This document shows positions 25,162 through 32,989 of a stretch of 53,626 bases of DNA, one piece after another. Source of the DNA: Competibacter_A sp003527885 (GTDB taxonomy: Bacteria > Pseudomonadota > Gammaproteobacteria > Competibacterales > Competibacteraceae). The notes beneath the pieces were generated by a model. That model saw only the letters and a program-made list of their open reading frames with translations. It was not told where the DNA came from and made no database searches. The DNA is taken from the NCBI GenBank assembly GCA_035442025.1, contig DAORPQ010000011.1:1-53626 (forward strand), read 5' to 3'. The first letter of the stretch is position 1; the number at the start of each line of letters is the position of its first letter. A program made the position numbers and the translations under genes.

Positions 25162-26001
25162 TTATTCTAATTCGGTTTCCAGAAATCCGCGCGCTTTGAC
25201 GGTCTCGTCCAACGCTTTCACCGTGGCGATGAGCGATTCCATCCGGTCCAGCGGCCAAGCGTTGGGGCCATCGCTCAGCGCTTTGTCGGGGTCGGGGTGG
25301 GTTTCCATGAACAGCCCGGCCACGCCCGCCGCGACCGCCGCCCGCGCCAGCACCGGCACAAATTCGCGCTGGCCGCCGGACGCATCGCCCCGGCCGCCCG
25401 GCAATTGCACCGAATGGGTGGCGTCGAACACCACCGGACAGCCGGTGGCGCGCATCACCGTCAAGGCGCGCATGTCGGACACCAAGTTATTGTAACCAAA
25501 AGAGGTCCCGCGCTCGCAGACCATGATCTGGCCGTTGCCGGCGGCCCGCGCCTTGGCGACCACGTTAAGCATGTCGCCGGGGGCGAGAAACTGGCCTTTC
25601 TTGATGTTGACCGGCCGGTTTTGGCGGGCGACATTTTGGATGAAATCGGTCTGTCGGCACAAAAACGCCGGGGTTTGCAATACATCGACCACGGCGGCGA
25701 CTTGTTCCAAGGGCGTGTATTCGTGGACATCGGTCAGCACCGGCACGCCGATCTCGCGCTTGACGGTTTCCAGGATCTTCAAGCCTTCTTCCAGGCCGGG
25801 ACCGCGAAAGCTTTGGCCGGACGAGCGGTTGGCCTTGTCGAAGGAGGATTTGTAGATGAACGGGACGCCCAAGCGCCCGGCCATTTCTTTCAGGCGACCG
25901 GCGGTATCCAGCGCCAGTTGCTCGGACTCGATCACGCAAGGACCGGCGATCAGAAACAACGGTCGATCCAGTCCGACCTCGAAGCCGCACAGTCGCATCA
26001 T
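25162..26001 (-). CDS. kdsA: 3-deoxy-D-manno-octulosonate 8-phosphate synthase
   Basis: KdsA condenses arabinose 5-phosphate and phosphoenolpyruvate to Kdo 8-phosphate for the lipopolysaccharide core, so the organism has an LPS outer membrane. The 279 residues include LFLIAGPCVIESEQ, YKSSFDKANRSSGQSFRGPG, DVHEYTPLEQVA, and DATHSVQLPGG. An alternative ATG lies one codon downstream (25998). The first ATG overlaps the pyrG stop. The presence of Asn rather than Cys in the IAGPCVIES neighbourhood is not diagnostic, so metal dependence is not assigned. Confidence 0.96.
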   Translation of the reverse strand: MMRLCGFEVGLDRPLFLIAGPCVIESEQLALDTAGRLKEMAGRLGVPFIYKSSFDKANRSSGQSFRGPGLEEGLKILETVKREIGVPVLTDVHEYTPLEQVAAVVDVLQTPAFLCRQTDFIQNVARQNRPVNIKKGQFLAPGDMLNVVAKARAAGNGQIMVCERGTSFGYNNLVSDMRALTVMRATGCPVVFDATHSVQLPGGRGDASGGQREFVPVLARAAVAAGVAGLFMETHPDPDKALSDGPNAWPLDRMESLIATVKALDETVKARGFLETELE

Positions 26002-27650
26002 GCCGCGACCGCCTCGCCGCGCTGTTCGCGACGCTGGCGCAGCGCGGCTTCGATGAAGCCTCGGAACAACGGATGGCCGGCGCGCGGGGTGGAGGTGAAT
26101 TCGGGATGGAACTGGCAGCCGATAAACCAGGGATGGCCGGGCAACTCGATCATCTCCACCAGCCGGCCGTCCAGCGAATGGCCGGAACAGACCAGCCCGG
26201 CGGCGCGCAGCGGTTCGCGGAAGCGGTTGTTGAATTCGTAGCGGTGGCGGTGGCGTTCGGTGACCACATCCTTGCCGTAGGTGGCCCGCGCCAAGCTGTC
26301 GGGAACCAGCCAGCAGGGTTGCGCGCCGAGGCGCATACTGCCGCCGAGGTCACCGCCTTCCTGGCGTCGTTGCAGGGCGCCATCCTCGTCGGTCCATTCG
26401 GTGACCAGCGCGATGACCGGATGCGGGGTATCCTTGCGAAATTCGGTGCTGTGGGCGTCCTTGAGGCCGGCGACGTGGCGGGCGAATTCGATCACCGCCA
26501 CCTGCATCCCCAAACAGATGCCGAGATAGGGGATTTGACGCTCGCGGGCGTAGCGCACGGCGGCGATCTTGCCCTCGATGCCGCGCTCGCCGAAACCGCC
26601 CGGCACCAGAATGGCGTCCATCGTTTCCAGGCTGGCGGTTCCATGCTGTTCGATCTGTTCGGAGTCGATGTAATGGATGTTGACTTTGGTGCGGGTGTGG
26701 ATGCCGCCGTGCAATAGCGCCTCATTCAAGGACTTGTAGGCATCGGTCAATTCGACATACTTGCCGACCATCGCGATGTCCAGTTCACCGCCGGGCGATT
26801 CGATGGCGCGCACCACCCGCTCCCAGTCGCCCAGATCGACCGGCGGCAGGTTTTCCAGGTGCAGTTTATAGGCGACGATGTTGTCCACGCCTTGGGCGTG
26901 CAGCAGCAGCGGAATCCGGTAAATGGTGTCGGCGTCCGGCACGCTGATCACCGCCTTGGCCTCGACGTTGGTGAACAGCGCGATCTTGCGGCGTTCTTCG
27001 GCTGGGACTTCCCGGTCCGAGCGGCACAGCAGGATGTCGGGCTGGATGCCGATGGAGCGCAGTTCCTTGACCGAATGCTGGGTCGGCTTGGTCTTCAATT
27101 CGCCGGAGGACTGGATGTACGGCACCAGGGTCAGGTGGATGAACAGGCACAGTTCGCGGCCCAACTCCACGCCCATCTGGCGGATCGCTTCCAAAAACGG
27201 CTGCGATTCGATATCCCCGACCGTGCCGCCGATTTCGACCAGCGCGATGTCGGCCTCGCCCGCGCCCAAGCGGATGCAGCGCTTGATTTCATCGGTGATG
27301 TGGGGGATCACTTGCACCGTGCCGCCGAGATAGTCGCCGCGCCGCTCCTTGCGGATCACGTTTTCGTAGATGCGCCCGGTGGTGAAATTGTTGCGCCGGG
27401 TGGCGGTCATCGTCACGAAGCGCTCGTAATAACCCAGATCGAGATCGGTTTCCGCGCCGTCGCTGGTGACGAAAACCTCGCCGTGCTGGAAGGGGCTCAT
27501 GGTGCCGGGATCGACGTTGATGTAGGGGTCCAGCTTGATCAGGGTGACCTTGAGGCCCCGCGCTTCCAGCACCGCCGCCAGCGACGCGGCGGCGATGCCT
27601 TTGCCCAAGGAGGACACCACGCCGCCGGTGATGAAAATAAATCGGGTCAT
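25998..27650 (-). CDS. pyrG: CTP synthase
   Basis: PyrG aminates UTP to CTP using glutamine. The synthase domain starts with FITGGVVSSLGKGIAAASLAAVLEARG and contains the DPYINVDPGTMSPFQHGEVFVTSDGAETDLDLGYYERF region in conserved form. The C-terminal glutaminase domain has the nucleophile Cys in LGICLGMQ and the His/Glu pair in FHPEFTS. The length of 550 residues is normal. It leads the pyrG-kdsA-eno operon and is divergent from ygfX, with about 160 bases in which its promoter must lie. Confidence 0.98.
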   Translation of the reverse strand: MTRFIFITGGVVSSLGKGIAAASLAAVLEARGLKVTLIKLDPYINVDPGTMSPFQHGEVFVTSDGAETDLDLGYYERFVTMTATRRNNFTTGRIYENVIRKERRGDYLGGTVQVIPHITDEIKRCIRLGAGEADIALVEIGGTVGDIESQPFLEAIRQMGVELGRELCLFIHLTLVPYIQSSGELKTKPTQHSVKELRSIGIQPDILLCRSDREVPAEERRKIALFTNVEAKAVISVPDADTIYRIPLLLHAQGVDNIVAYKLHLENLPPVDLGDWERVVRAIESPGGELDIAMVGKYVELTDAYKSLNEALLHGGIHTRTKVNIHYIDSEQIEQHGTASLETMDAILVPGGFGERGIEGKIAAVRYARERQIPYLGICLGMQVAVIEFARHVAGLKDAHSTEFRKDTPHPVIALVTEWTDEDGALQRRQEGGDLGGSMRLGAQPCWLVPDSLARATYGKDVVTERHRHRYEFNNRFREPLRAAGLVCSGHSLDGRLVEMIELPGHPWFIGCQFHPEFTSTPRAGHPLFRGFIEAALRQRREQRGEAVAA

Positions 27651-27809
27651 GCCGGAATAAGGGTGGCTGAAAGACGCTACAAGATACCAGACAGCGTTGC
27701 CGATGGCGAATCTATGGAGGTATTTTACCCCCGGTTGCGCCCCCGAGCTTGCCCGCGTGGCCTATCATTCCACGTACCCCAGCAACGGTGTTCTCCACAG
27801 GGCGGAACC

Positions 27810-28259
27810 ATGAATCGTTTGCCGAGCGTCCTCGTGGAGCTACGACCCTCGCGGTTGCTGGTGGGTGCGCTCGGGATCGCCCATGTGGCGGCCGGCGTCG
27901 CGGTCTTCCTGGCCGACGTGCCGGCCTGGGTCAAGCTGGGATTGAGCGCGGCTGTCGGCGCGTCGCTCGCGCGGGCGGGACTTCGCCACGGATGGAGTCG
28001 CGGCCGCGACTTTATCGCGCGCATCGAACTCGTGGACGGGCGCTGGCGCTTGGAAACTGGCGCTGGGGCCGTCGGTCGCGCCGGCTTGAGCGGCGGCTAC
28101 GCCCACCCCGGCATCGTCATTCTGAACTTCCGCCTGGAAAACGGCCGACACCGGTCGCTGGCGCTGTTGCCGGACTCGGCCGATGCGGAAAGTTTGCGCC
28201 GGCTGCGGGTCTGGCTGCGAGTCTGGCGGGATACCGACACCGCCGATATTTCCACTTGA
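27810..28259 (+). CDS. YgfX/CptA-type membrane protein
   Basis: The 149-residue protein matches the YgfX (CptA) family: an N-terminal LRPSRLLVGALGIAHVAAGVAVFLA helix and a second helix (VKLGLSAAVGASLARAG), then a soluble beta-rich domain with WRLETGAG and a C-terminal RLRVWLRVW helix. In E. coli the family member is encoded with sdhE and was reported as a cytoskeleton-affecting toxin, but that role is debated. No sdhE gene is seen next to it here. It ends convergently against nadB, its usual neighbour, sharing one hairpin that contains both stop codons. Confidence 0.75.
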   Translation: MNRLPSVLVELRPSRLLVGALGIAHVAAGVAVFLADVPAWVKLGLSAAVGASLARAGLRHGWSRGRDFIARIELVDGRWRLETGAGAVGRAGLSGGYAHPGIVILNFRLENGRHRSLALLPDSADAESLRRLRVWLRVWRDTDTADIST

Positions 28260-28277
28260 GGGTTTTGCCCTCAAGTG
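28253..28277. terminator. Bidirectional hairpin spanning both stop codons of ygfX and nadB
   Basis: CACTTGAGGG (28253-28262) and CCCTCAAGTG (28268-28277) form a perfect 10-bp stem with a TTTTG loop. The ygfX TGA (28257-28259) and the nadB TGA (28271-28273, minus) lie in the two arms. No T-run follows on either side, so it may end transcription only weakly or instead block 3' decay. Confidence 0.6.
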
Positions 28278-29920
28278 AGGAGTTCCCAGCGCGGGCTCCA
28301 TTTCTTGCCGGCGAAATTGTCCGGTACCAGAATGGTGTCGCGTGGCGGCAAGCTATCGTTCGTCGTGGGATAATCCAGGGTGTAATGCAAGCCCCGACTT
28401 TCCTTGCGCTCCAGCGCCGAACAGATGATCAAATCCGCGACCAGAGCCAAATTACGTAGCTCGATCAGGTCGTTATTGATGCGAAAGTTGCCGTAGTACT
28501 CGGCGATTTCCCGCAGCAGCAACTCCACCCGGTGCTCGGCGCGCTGCAAGCGCTTGTCGGTGCGGACGATCCCGACGTAATCCCACATGAACCGGCGCAA
28601 TTCCTGCCAGTTGTGCGCGACCACCACTTCCTCGTCGGAGTCGGTGACCCGGCTTTCGTCCCATTCCGGCAACGCGGGCGGAGCGGGGATGTCGGGCAAC
28701 TGAGGAAGGATGTCGGCGGCGGCGGCGGCGGCGAACACCAAGCATTCCAGCAAGGAGTTACTGGCCATTCGATTGGCGCCGTGCAAGCCGGTGAAAGCGA
28801 CTTCGCCGACGGCGTACAGCCCTTCCACATCGCTGCGGCCGGCCAGATCGGTCAGCACGCCGCCGCAGGTGTAATGCGCCGCCGGCACCACCGGCAGCGG
28901 CTGCCGGGTCATGTCGAAACCGTATTCCCGGCATTTCGCGTCGATGTTGGGGAAATGCGCGCGAATGAACTCGGCCGGTTTGTGGCTGATGTCGAGATAC
29001 AGGCAATCGGCGCCCAGCCGCTTCATTTCGTGGTCGATGGCGCGGGCGACGATATCGCGCGGCGCCAGTTCCTGGCGCGGGTCGAAGTTCTGCATGAACC
29101 GGCTGCCGTCGGGCAGCAGCAACACGCCGCCTTCGCCGCGCACCGCCTCGGAAATCAGAAACGACTTCGCTTGCGGGTGATAGAGGCAGGTGGGGTGGAA
29201 CTGCATGAATTCCATGTTCGCCACCCGGCAGCCGGCCCGCCACGCCATGGCGATGCCGTCGCCGGTGGAACCGTCCGGGTTGCTGGAGTACAGATAAACC
29301 CGGCTGGCGCCGCCGGTGGCCAGGACCACGACGCGCGCGGCGATCACTTCGACGTGGCCGTTCTCCCGGTTCAACACATAGGCGCCCAGGCAGCGGTTGC
29401 CGCCCAGGCCCAACTTGCGGCCGACGATCAGGTCGACGACGCTATAATGATCGTGCAGGGTGATGTTCGGATGCGCGCGGGCGCGTTGCTCCAGCGTGGT
29501 CTGAATGGCGCGGCCGGTGGCGTCGGCGGCGTGGACGATGCGCCGGTGGCTGTGGCCGCCCTCGCGGTGCAAGTGGTAGTCGGCGCTGCCTTCGGTATTG
29601 GGTTCCATGGTGAACGGGACCCCCTGTCCGCTCAGCCACTGAATTGCGGCAGGGCCGTTTTCGACGGTGAAACGGACGGCGTCGGCATGACACAAGCCCG
29701 CTCCGGCGACCAGGGTATCCTGCACGTGCGATTCGATGGAATCCCCGGCATCCAACACCGCCGAGACGCCGCCTTGGGCGTAATAAGTGCTGCCTTCGTG
29801 CAGCGGCCCCTTGGCCAGGGCGATCACGCGGGCGGTATCGGCCAGGCGCAGCGCCAGACTCAAGCCGGCCGCGCCGCAGCCGATAATCAGCACATCGGTG
29901 GAAACAGAGCAGGTCGACAT
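28271..29920 (-). CDS. nadB: L-aspartate oxidase
   Basis: NadB oxidises aspartate to iminoaspartate with FAD as the first step of NAD synthesis. The FAD-binding DVLIIGCGAAGLSLALRLAD segment is at the N-terminus, followed by STYYAQGGVSAVL, the substrate loop HREGGHSHRRIVHAADATG, and the C-terminal GLHGANRMASNSLLECLVF. ATG 29920 gives 549 residues, near the E. coli length; the longer frame adds 17 non-conserved residues. An AGGAG sits 13 bases upstream, slightly distant. The gene is divergent from rpoE, as in E. coli. Confidence 0.97.
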   Translation of the reverse strand: MSTCSVSTDVLIIGCGAAGLSLALRLADTARVIALAKGPLHEGSTYYAQGGVSAVLDAGDSIESHVQDTLVAGAGLCHADAVRFTVENGPAAIQWLSGQGVPFTMEPNTEGSADYHLHREGGHSHRRIVHAADATGRAIQTTLEQRARAHPNITLHDHYSVVDLIVGRKLGLGGNRCLGAYVLNRENGHVEVIAARVVVLATGGASRVYLYSSNPDGSTGDGIAMAWRAGCRVANMEFMQFHPTCLYHPQAKSFLISEAVRGEGGVLLLPDGSRFMQNFDPRQELAPRDIVARAIDHEMKRLGADCLYLDISHKPAEFIRAHFPNIDAKCREYGFDMTRQPLPVVPAAHYTCGGVLTDLAGRSDVEGLYAVGEVAFTGLHGANRMASNSLLECLVFAAAAAADILPQLPDIPAPPALPEWDESRVTDSDEEVVVAHNWQELRRFMWDYVGIVRTDKRLQRAEHRVELLLREIAEYYGNFRINNDLIELRNLALVADLIICSALERKESRGLHYTLDYPTTNDSLPPRDTILVPDNFAGKKWSPRWELLT

Positions 29921-30046
29921 GGCTTGTGAGCGACTCCTGAAATGGGGTATCGTTGCGTGAACAGTCGTCACCGGAGGTTCGAGCCGGGACCTCGATTTTA
30001 TCCCGCCACCTTACTCCCACACTATAACCATATCCCGGCAGGACCG

Positions 30047-30074
30047 CGAACTAACGGTCGGCGCATAGGTCTAC
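30047..30074 (+). promoter_or_regulatory. Sigma-E-like promoter upstream of rpoE
   Basis: CGAACTA (30047-30053) and TCTAC (30070-30074) are separated by exactly 16 bases, close to the sigma-E consensus GGAACTT-N16-TCTRA with the GAACT and TCTA cores intact. It ends 49 bases before the rpoE ATG. rpoE is known to be autoregulated from such a promoter in E. coli and Pseudomonas, so position and spacing agree with function. Confidence 0.6.
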
Positions 30075-30123
30075 CGTTTTGATCGCATGGAGATTGCCAT
30101 TGAGTCGAAAGGGGCCGGCCCAA

Positions 30124-30699
30124 ATGGGCGAAGTTCATTTGGATCGCGATCTGGTCCAGAAGGTGCAAAAAGGCGATAAAAATGCGTTCGATCTCTTGGT
30201 GCGCAAGTACCAGCACAAGATCATCAAGCTGATTTCCCGCTATGTGCACGATCCCAGCGAAGCGCTCGACGTCTCCCAGGAAGCCTTCCTCAAGGCCTAC
30301 CGGGCGCTGCCGGGCTTTCGCGGGGACAGCGCGTTTTATACCTGGCTCTATCGCATCGCCATCAATACGGCCAAGAACTATCTGGTCGCGCAGGGCCGAC
30401 GTCCTCCAGGTTCCGATATCGATGCGCAAGAAGCGGAACAATACGACGGTCCCTCCTCTCTCAAGGAATATGAAACGCCCGAGCGCCTACTGCTCAAGGA
30501 TGAGATTGCGGCAACGGTGTTTCGCGCGATCGAAGAGTTGCCGGAAGATTTACGCACGGCGATTACCCTGCGCGAGCTGGAGGGTATGAGCTACGAAGAA
30601 ATCGCCCAGACCATGGGGTGTCCGATCGGCACGGTGCGTTCCCGCATTTTTCGGGCCCGGGAATCGATCGACGCCAAATTACATCCACTTTTACATTAG
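30124..30699 (+). CDS. rpoE: RNA polymerase sigma factor RpoE (AlgU/sigma-E)
   Basis: RpoE is the extracytoplasmic-function sigma factor for envelope stress. The 191 residues equal the E. coli length. Region 2 shows VQKGDKNAFDLLVRKYQ, DVSQEAFLKAYRALPGFRGDSAFYTWLYRIAINTAKNYL, and region 4 shows LPEDLRTAITLRELEGMSYEEIAQTMGCPIGTVRSRIFRARE. The segment VAQGRRPP is conserved as well. ATG 30124 (MGEVHLDRDLVQKVQKGD) is chosen by alignment to family starts. A sigma-E-like promoter is upstream, and the anti-sigma genes rseA and rseB follow, so the circuit is complete. Confidence 0.96.
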   Translation: MGEVHLDRDLVQKVQKGDKNAFDLLVRKYQHKIIKLISRYVHDPSEALDVSQEAFLKAYRALPGFRGDSAFYTWLYRIAINTAKNYLVAQGRRPPGSDIDAQEAEQYDGPSSLKEYETPERLLLKDEIAATVFRAIEELPEDLRTAITLRELEGMSYEEIAQTMGCPIGTVRSRIFRARESIDAKLHPLLH

Positions 30700-30716
30700 C
30701 TTCGAGATCGAAAGTC

Positions 30717-31334
30717 ATGGCTGAAAAAATGACTCAAGAATCGCCGGCCTCGGCGGAAGACGAACCCAGTAGCGCGGCCAGCCAGCTTTCGGCGTTGGTC
30801 GACGGCGAGCTGGCGGATCGGGAAATCGGCTTGGTGTTGCGTCGCTTGCTGCGGGAGCAAGATGCAAAGACTCGCTGGGAGCGCTTTCACTTGATCGGCG
30901 ATGTCATGCAGGGTCATTTGCCGGATGCGTTCGACCCCGGATTCGCGGCGCGCATCCGCCAGGTGATCGAGGCCGAGCCGCCGCTACGCTCCGCGGTCAA
31001 GCCGCTGTCAACGTGGTATAAACCCGTCACCGGGTTCGGGCTGGCCGCCTCGGTGGTGCTGGTCGGGCTATTCGGTCTCCAGCTGACGCAAACCGGCCCG
31101 ACTTCATCCGCTCTCCTCGCTTCCCAACCGCCCGCCAGCGCCGGCCCGCCGGCCCGTGTGGCGTCCCTCATGCTCGCCGCCAAGCCGGACAACCTGCCGG
31201 CCGGCAAGAACGGCGGGCCGGTCGATGCCCGTTTGAACAATTACCTGGTCAACCATAACAACTATGCGTCCTTGAACGGCATGCACGGCATGTTGCCTTA
31301 CGTGCGCATGGTCGGCTACCAGGCCGACCGTTAA
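30717..31334 (+). CDS. rseA: Sigma-E anti-sigma factor RseA (MucA)
   Basis: RseA holds RpoE at the inner membrane until stress-triggered proteolysis frees it. The 205-residue product has an RseA N-terminal domain (about 15-90: SQLSALVDGELADREIGLVLRRLLRE, RWERFHLIGDVMQGHLP), one membrane helix at about 105-125 (FGLAASVVLVGLFGLQLTQ), and a Pro/Ala-rich periplasmic part. The C-terminus ends LPYVRMVGYQADR; the YVRMV pattern resembles the conserved tail of MucA-type proteins. It follows rpoE by 17 bases. Confidence 0.92.
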   Translation: MAEKMTQESPASAEDEPSSAASQLSALVDGELADREIGLVLRRLLREQDAKTRWERFHLIGDVMQGHLPDAFDPGFAARIRQVIEAEPPLRSAVKPLSTWYKPVTGFGLAASVVLVGLFGLQLTQTGPTSSALLASQPPASAGPPARVASLMLAAKPDNLPAGKNGGPVDARLNNYLVNHNNYASLNGMHGMLPYVRMVGYQADR

Positions 31335-31342
31335 GGCTTCGA

Positions 31343-32380
31343 ATGAAGCGCCCGTTATTTCACTGCGCGCTACTGGTGTTCGCCGCCGCCGCCCTGCCCG
31401 CCAGCGGCGCCCCGCCGGTTGACGGGGAGGCCAAACGCTGGCTGGAACGGATGCTGCAAGCCACGCAGAATTTGAATTACGAGGGTACGTTTATCTATGT
31501 GCAGGGGCCGCATATCGAAGCCATGCGGATCGCTCACGGCGGCGGCGAGGGCGGCGAACGGCAGCGGCTGGTGTCCTTGACCGGCCCGACCCGAGAGATT
31601 CTGATCGGCAACGCTGGAGTTATCTCTTTGCTGCCGAAGCGGCAGACGACTTTTTCGGGGAGCGATTACCAGCACGCCCGGTTCCCCATCTCCATCCCCC
31701 GCGAACTCGGCCGGCTGGAAAACCAATACGCCTTGGTGATCGAAGGCCAGGACCGCACGGCCGGGGTCGAAACGCAGGTGGTGGCGATCAAGCCGCGGGA
31801 TAGCTTGCGGTACGGTTACCGGCTGTGGTTGGATCAGCGCAACGGAATGCTGTTGCGCTCCGCGCTGCTGGATGAGAACGGCTATCCGATCGAACAGCTG
31901 ATGTTCACCGATTTGCAGTTCAAACAGCAGATGGATGAAGCCATCTTCAAGCCGCCGGTCGCGGCGGACAACGCCAAGCAGTCTCTGGTGGCTTCGGTCG
32001 TTGACGGCGCGCCAGAACCGCCCTCGGGGGTGCCGGTCACTCGATCGGCCTGGACCGTGGCGCGCTTGCCGGATGGCTTTAGCAAGATCCTGCACAACCG
32101 CTTTACGGAAAGCTCGGGCCGACATCCGACCGAGCACATGGTGTTCGCCGACGGTTTGGCGACGGTTTCGGTGTTCGTGGAACGCTTGAACGGCGCTGCG
32201 CCCTTGTTGGAGGGGAGTTCTCGGCTCGGCTCGATGAACGCCTTCGGGAGCCACTTGGACGATTACCAGGTGGTCGTGGTGGGCGAAGTGCCGGCCGCGA
32301 CCGTCCAAACCATCGCGGCCTCGATTTCATACGATCCCCAGCTCCCCGGGAAGCCGGCCGGGGAAGAGGGTAAGCCGTGA
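31343..32380 (+). CDS. rseB: Periplasmic sigma-E regulator RseB (MucB)
   Basis: RseB binds the periplasmic part of RseA and shields it from DegS cleavage, and it senses mislocalised lipoproteins or LPS. The 345 residues begin with a signal peptide (CALLVFAAAALPASGA, likely cleaved near 23). The large LolA-like domain follows (WLERMLQATQNLNYEGTFIYVQG, EIRVGNAGV-like core as EILIGNAGV), and then the smaller C-terminal domain (about 225-325) with DGFSKI and HMVFADGLATVSVFVE. It is separated from rseA by 8 bases and overlaps rseC. Confidence 0.93.
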   Translation: MKRPLFHCALLVFAAAALPASGAPPVDGEAKRWLERMLQATQNLNYEGTFIYVQGPHIEAMRIAHGGGEGGERQRLVSLTGPTREILIGNAGVISLLPKRQTTFSGSDYQHARFPISIPRELGRLENQYALVIEGQDRTAGVETQVVAIKPRDSLRYGYRLWLDQRNGMLLRSALLDENGYPIEQLMFTDLQFKQQMDEAIFKPPVAADNAKQSLVASVVDGAPEPPSGVPVTRSAWTVARLPDGFSKILHNRFTESSGRHPTEHMVFADGLATVSVFVERLNGAAPLLEGSSRLGSMNAFGSHLDDYQVVVVGEVPAATVQTIAASISYDPQLPGKPAGEEGKP

Positions 32381-32850
32381 TCGAAGAGCGCGCGGTTGTG
32401 ACGGAAACCGGGCGAGGCTATGTTTGGTTGGACATCCAGCGCCGCACGGCGTGCGGCGGCTGTGAGGCGGGTGGCGGCTGCGGGACGGCGACGCTGGCGA
32501 AGCTCTGGAGCGGCAAGCGACTGCGGGTGCGGGCGCTGTCCGAACTGCCGCTACAGCCCGGCGATGCAGTGGTGGTCGGCATGGCCGACGGGATATTGCT
32601 GCGCGGCGCCTTGCTGGCCTATCTACTGCCGGTAGTTTTGTTGCTGGTCGGAGCCCTCCTGGGCCGAGCCGCGTTCGCCGCGGCGGGCGAGGAGCCGGTG
32701 GTGTTGTCCGGCCTGCTGGGGTTGGGGCTGGGTTTTCTGGTGGTGCGGGCGCTGGCGCGACGCTTTCGGGACGATCCCCGCTATCAGCCGGCAGTATTGC
32801 GTCGTACGAGTGCAACCGCCGTTCAGGCTCATGTGATTTCTTCGTCTTGA
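32377..32850 (+). CDS. rseC: Sigma-E regulatory protein RseC
   Basis: RseC is an inner-membrane protein with a cysteine-rich cytoplasmic N-terminus. In E. coli it mildly affects sigma-E, and relatives (RnfB/SoxR-reducing system) act in electron transfer. The 157 residues include CGGCEAGGGCG with Cys26, Cys29 and Cys35 and two membrane helices at about 70-95 and 100-125 (LLAYLLPVVLLLVGALLG, VVLSGLLGLGLGFLVV). The GTG start overlaps the rseB stop (GTGA). A short arginine-rich tail follows the last helix. Confidence 0.92.
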   Translation: MIEERAVVTETGRGYVWLDIQRRTACGGCEAGGGCGTATLAKLWSGKRLRVRALSELPLQPGDAVVVGMADGILLRGALLAYLLPVVLLLVGALLGRAAFAAAGEEPVVLSGLLGLGLGFLVVRALARRFRDDPRYQPAVLRRTSATAVQAHVISSS

Positions 32851-32856
32851 TGACGT

Positions 32857-32862
32857 TATAAT
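32857..32862 (+). promoter_or_regulatory. Possible -10 box for lepA
   Basis: A perfect TATAAT lies between rseC and lepA. A good -35 box is not found 17 bases upstream, so it may be a weak or activator-dependent promoter, or chance. Confidence 0.3.
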
Positions 32863-32888
32863 CCCCCGCGGTTTAAACACGTATCGCG

Positions 32889-32918
32889 AGCCTCCGCGCC
32901 CGAGTGGCGGCGGAGGCT
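32889..32918. terminator. GC-rich hairpin between rseC and lepA
   Basis: AGCCTCCGC (32889-32897) and GCGGAGGCT (32910-32918) form a perfect 9-bp stem with a 12-base loop, followed by TTGCTTATTT rather than a clean T-run. It could partly end the rpoE-rse transcript or, if transcription starts at the TATAAT above, act as a leader hairpin of lepA. Confidence 0.5.
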
Positions 32919-32989
32919 TTGCTTATTTGACGCGCACCGGGGCGGTGGCGCCGCAAGCTGGCCCAGCGACCGAGATGCCTGTGGAATTC

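Noticed and set aside
28532..29929. A 465-residue plus-strand open frame opposite nadB
   Set aside because: nadB carries all family motifs on the minus strand; the opposite frame is His/Ala/Gly/Val-rich shadow sequence.
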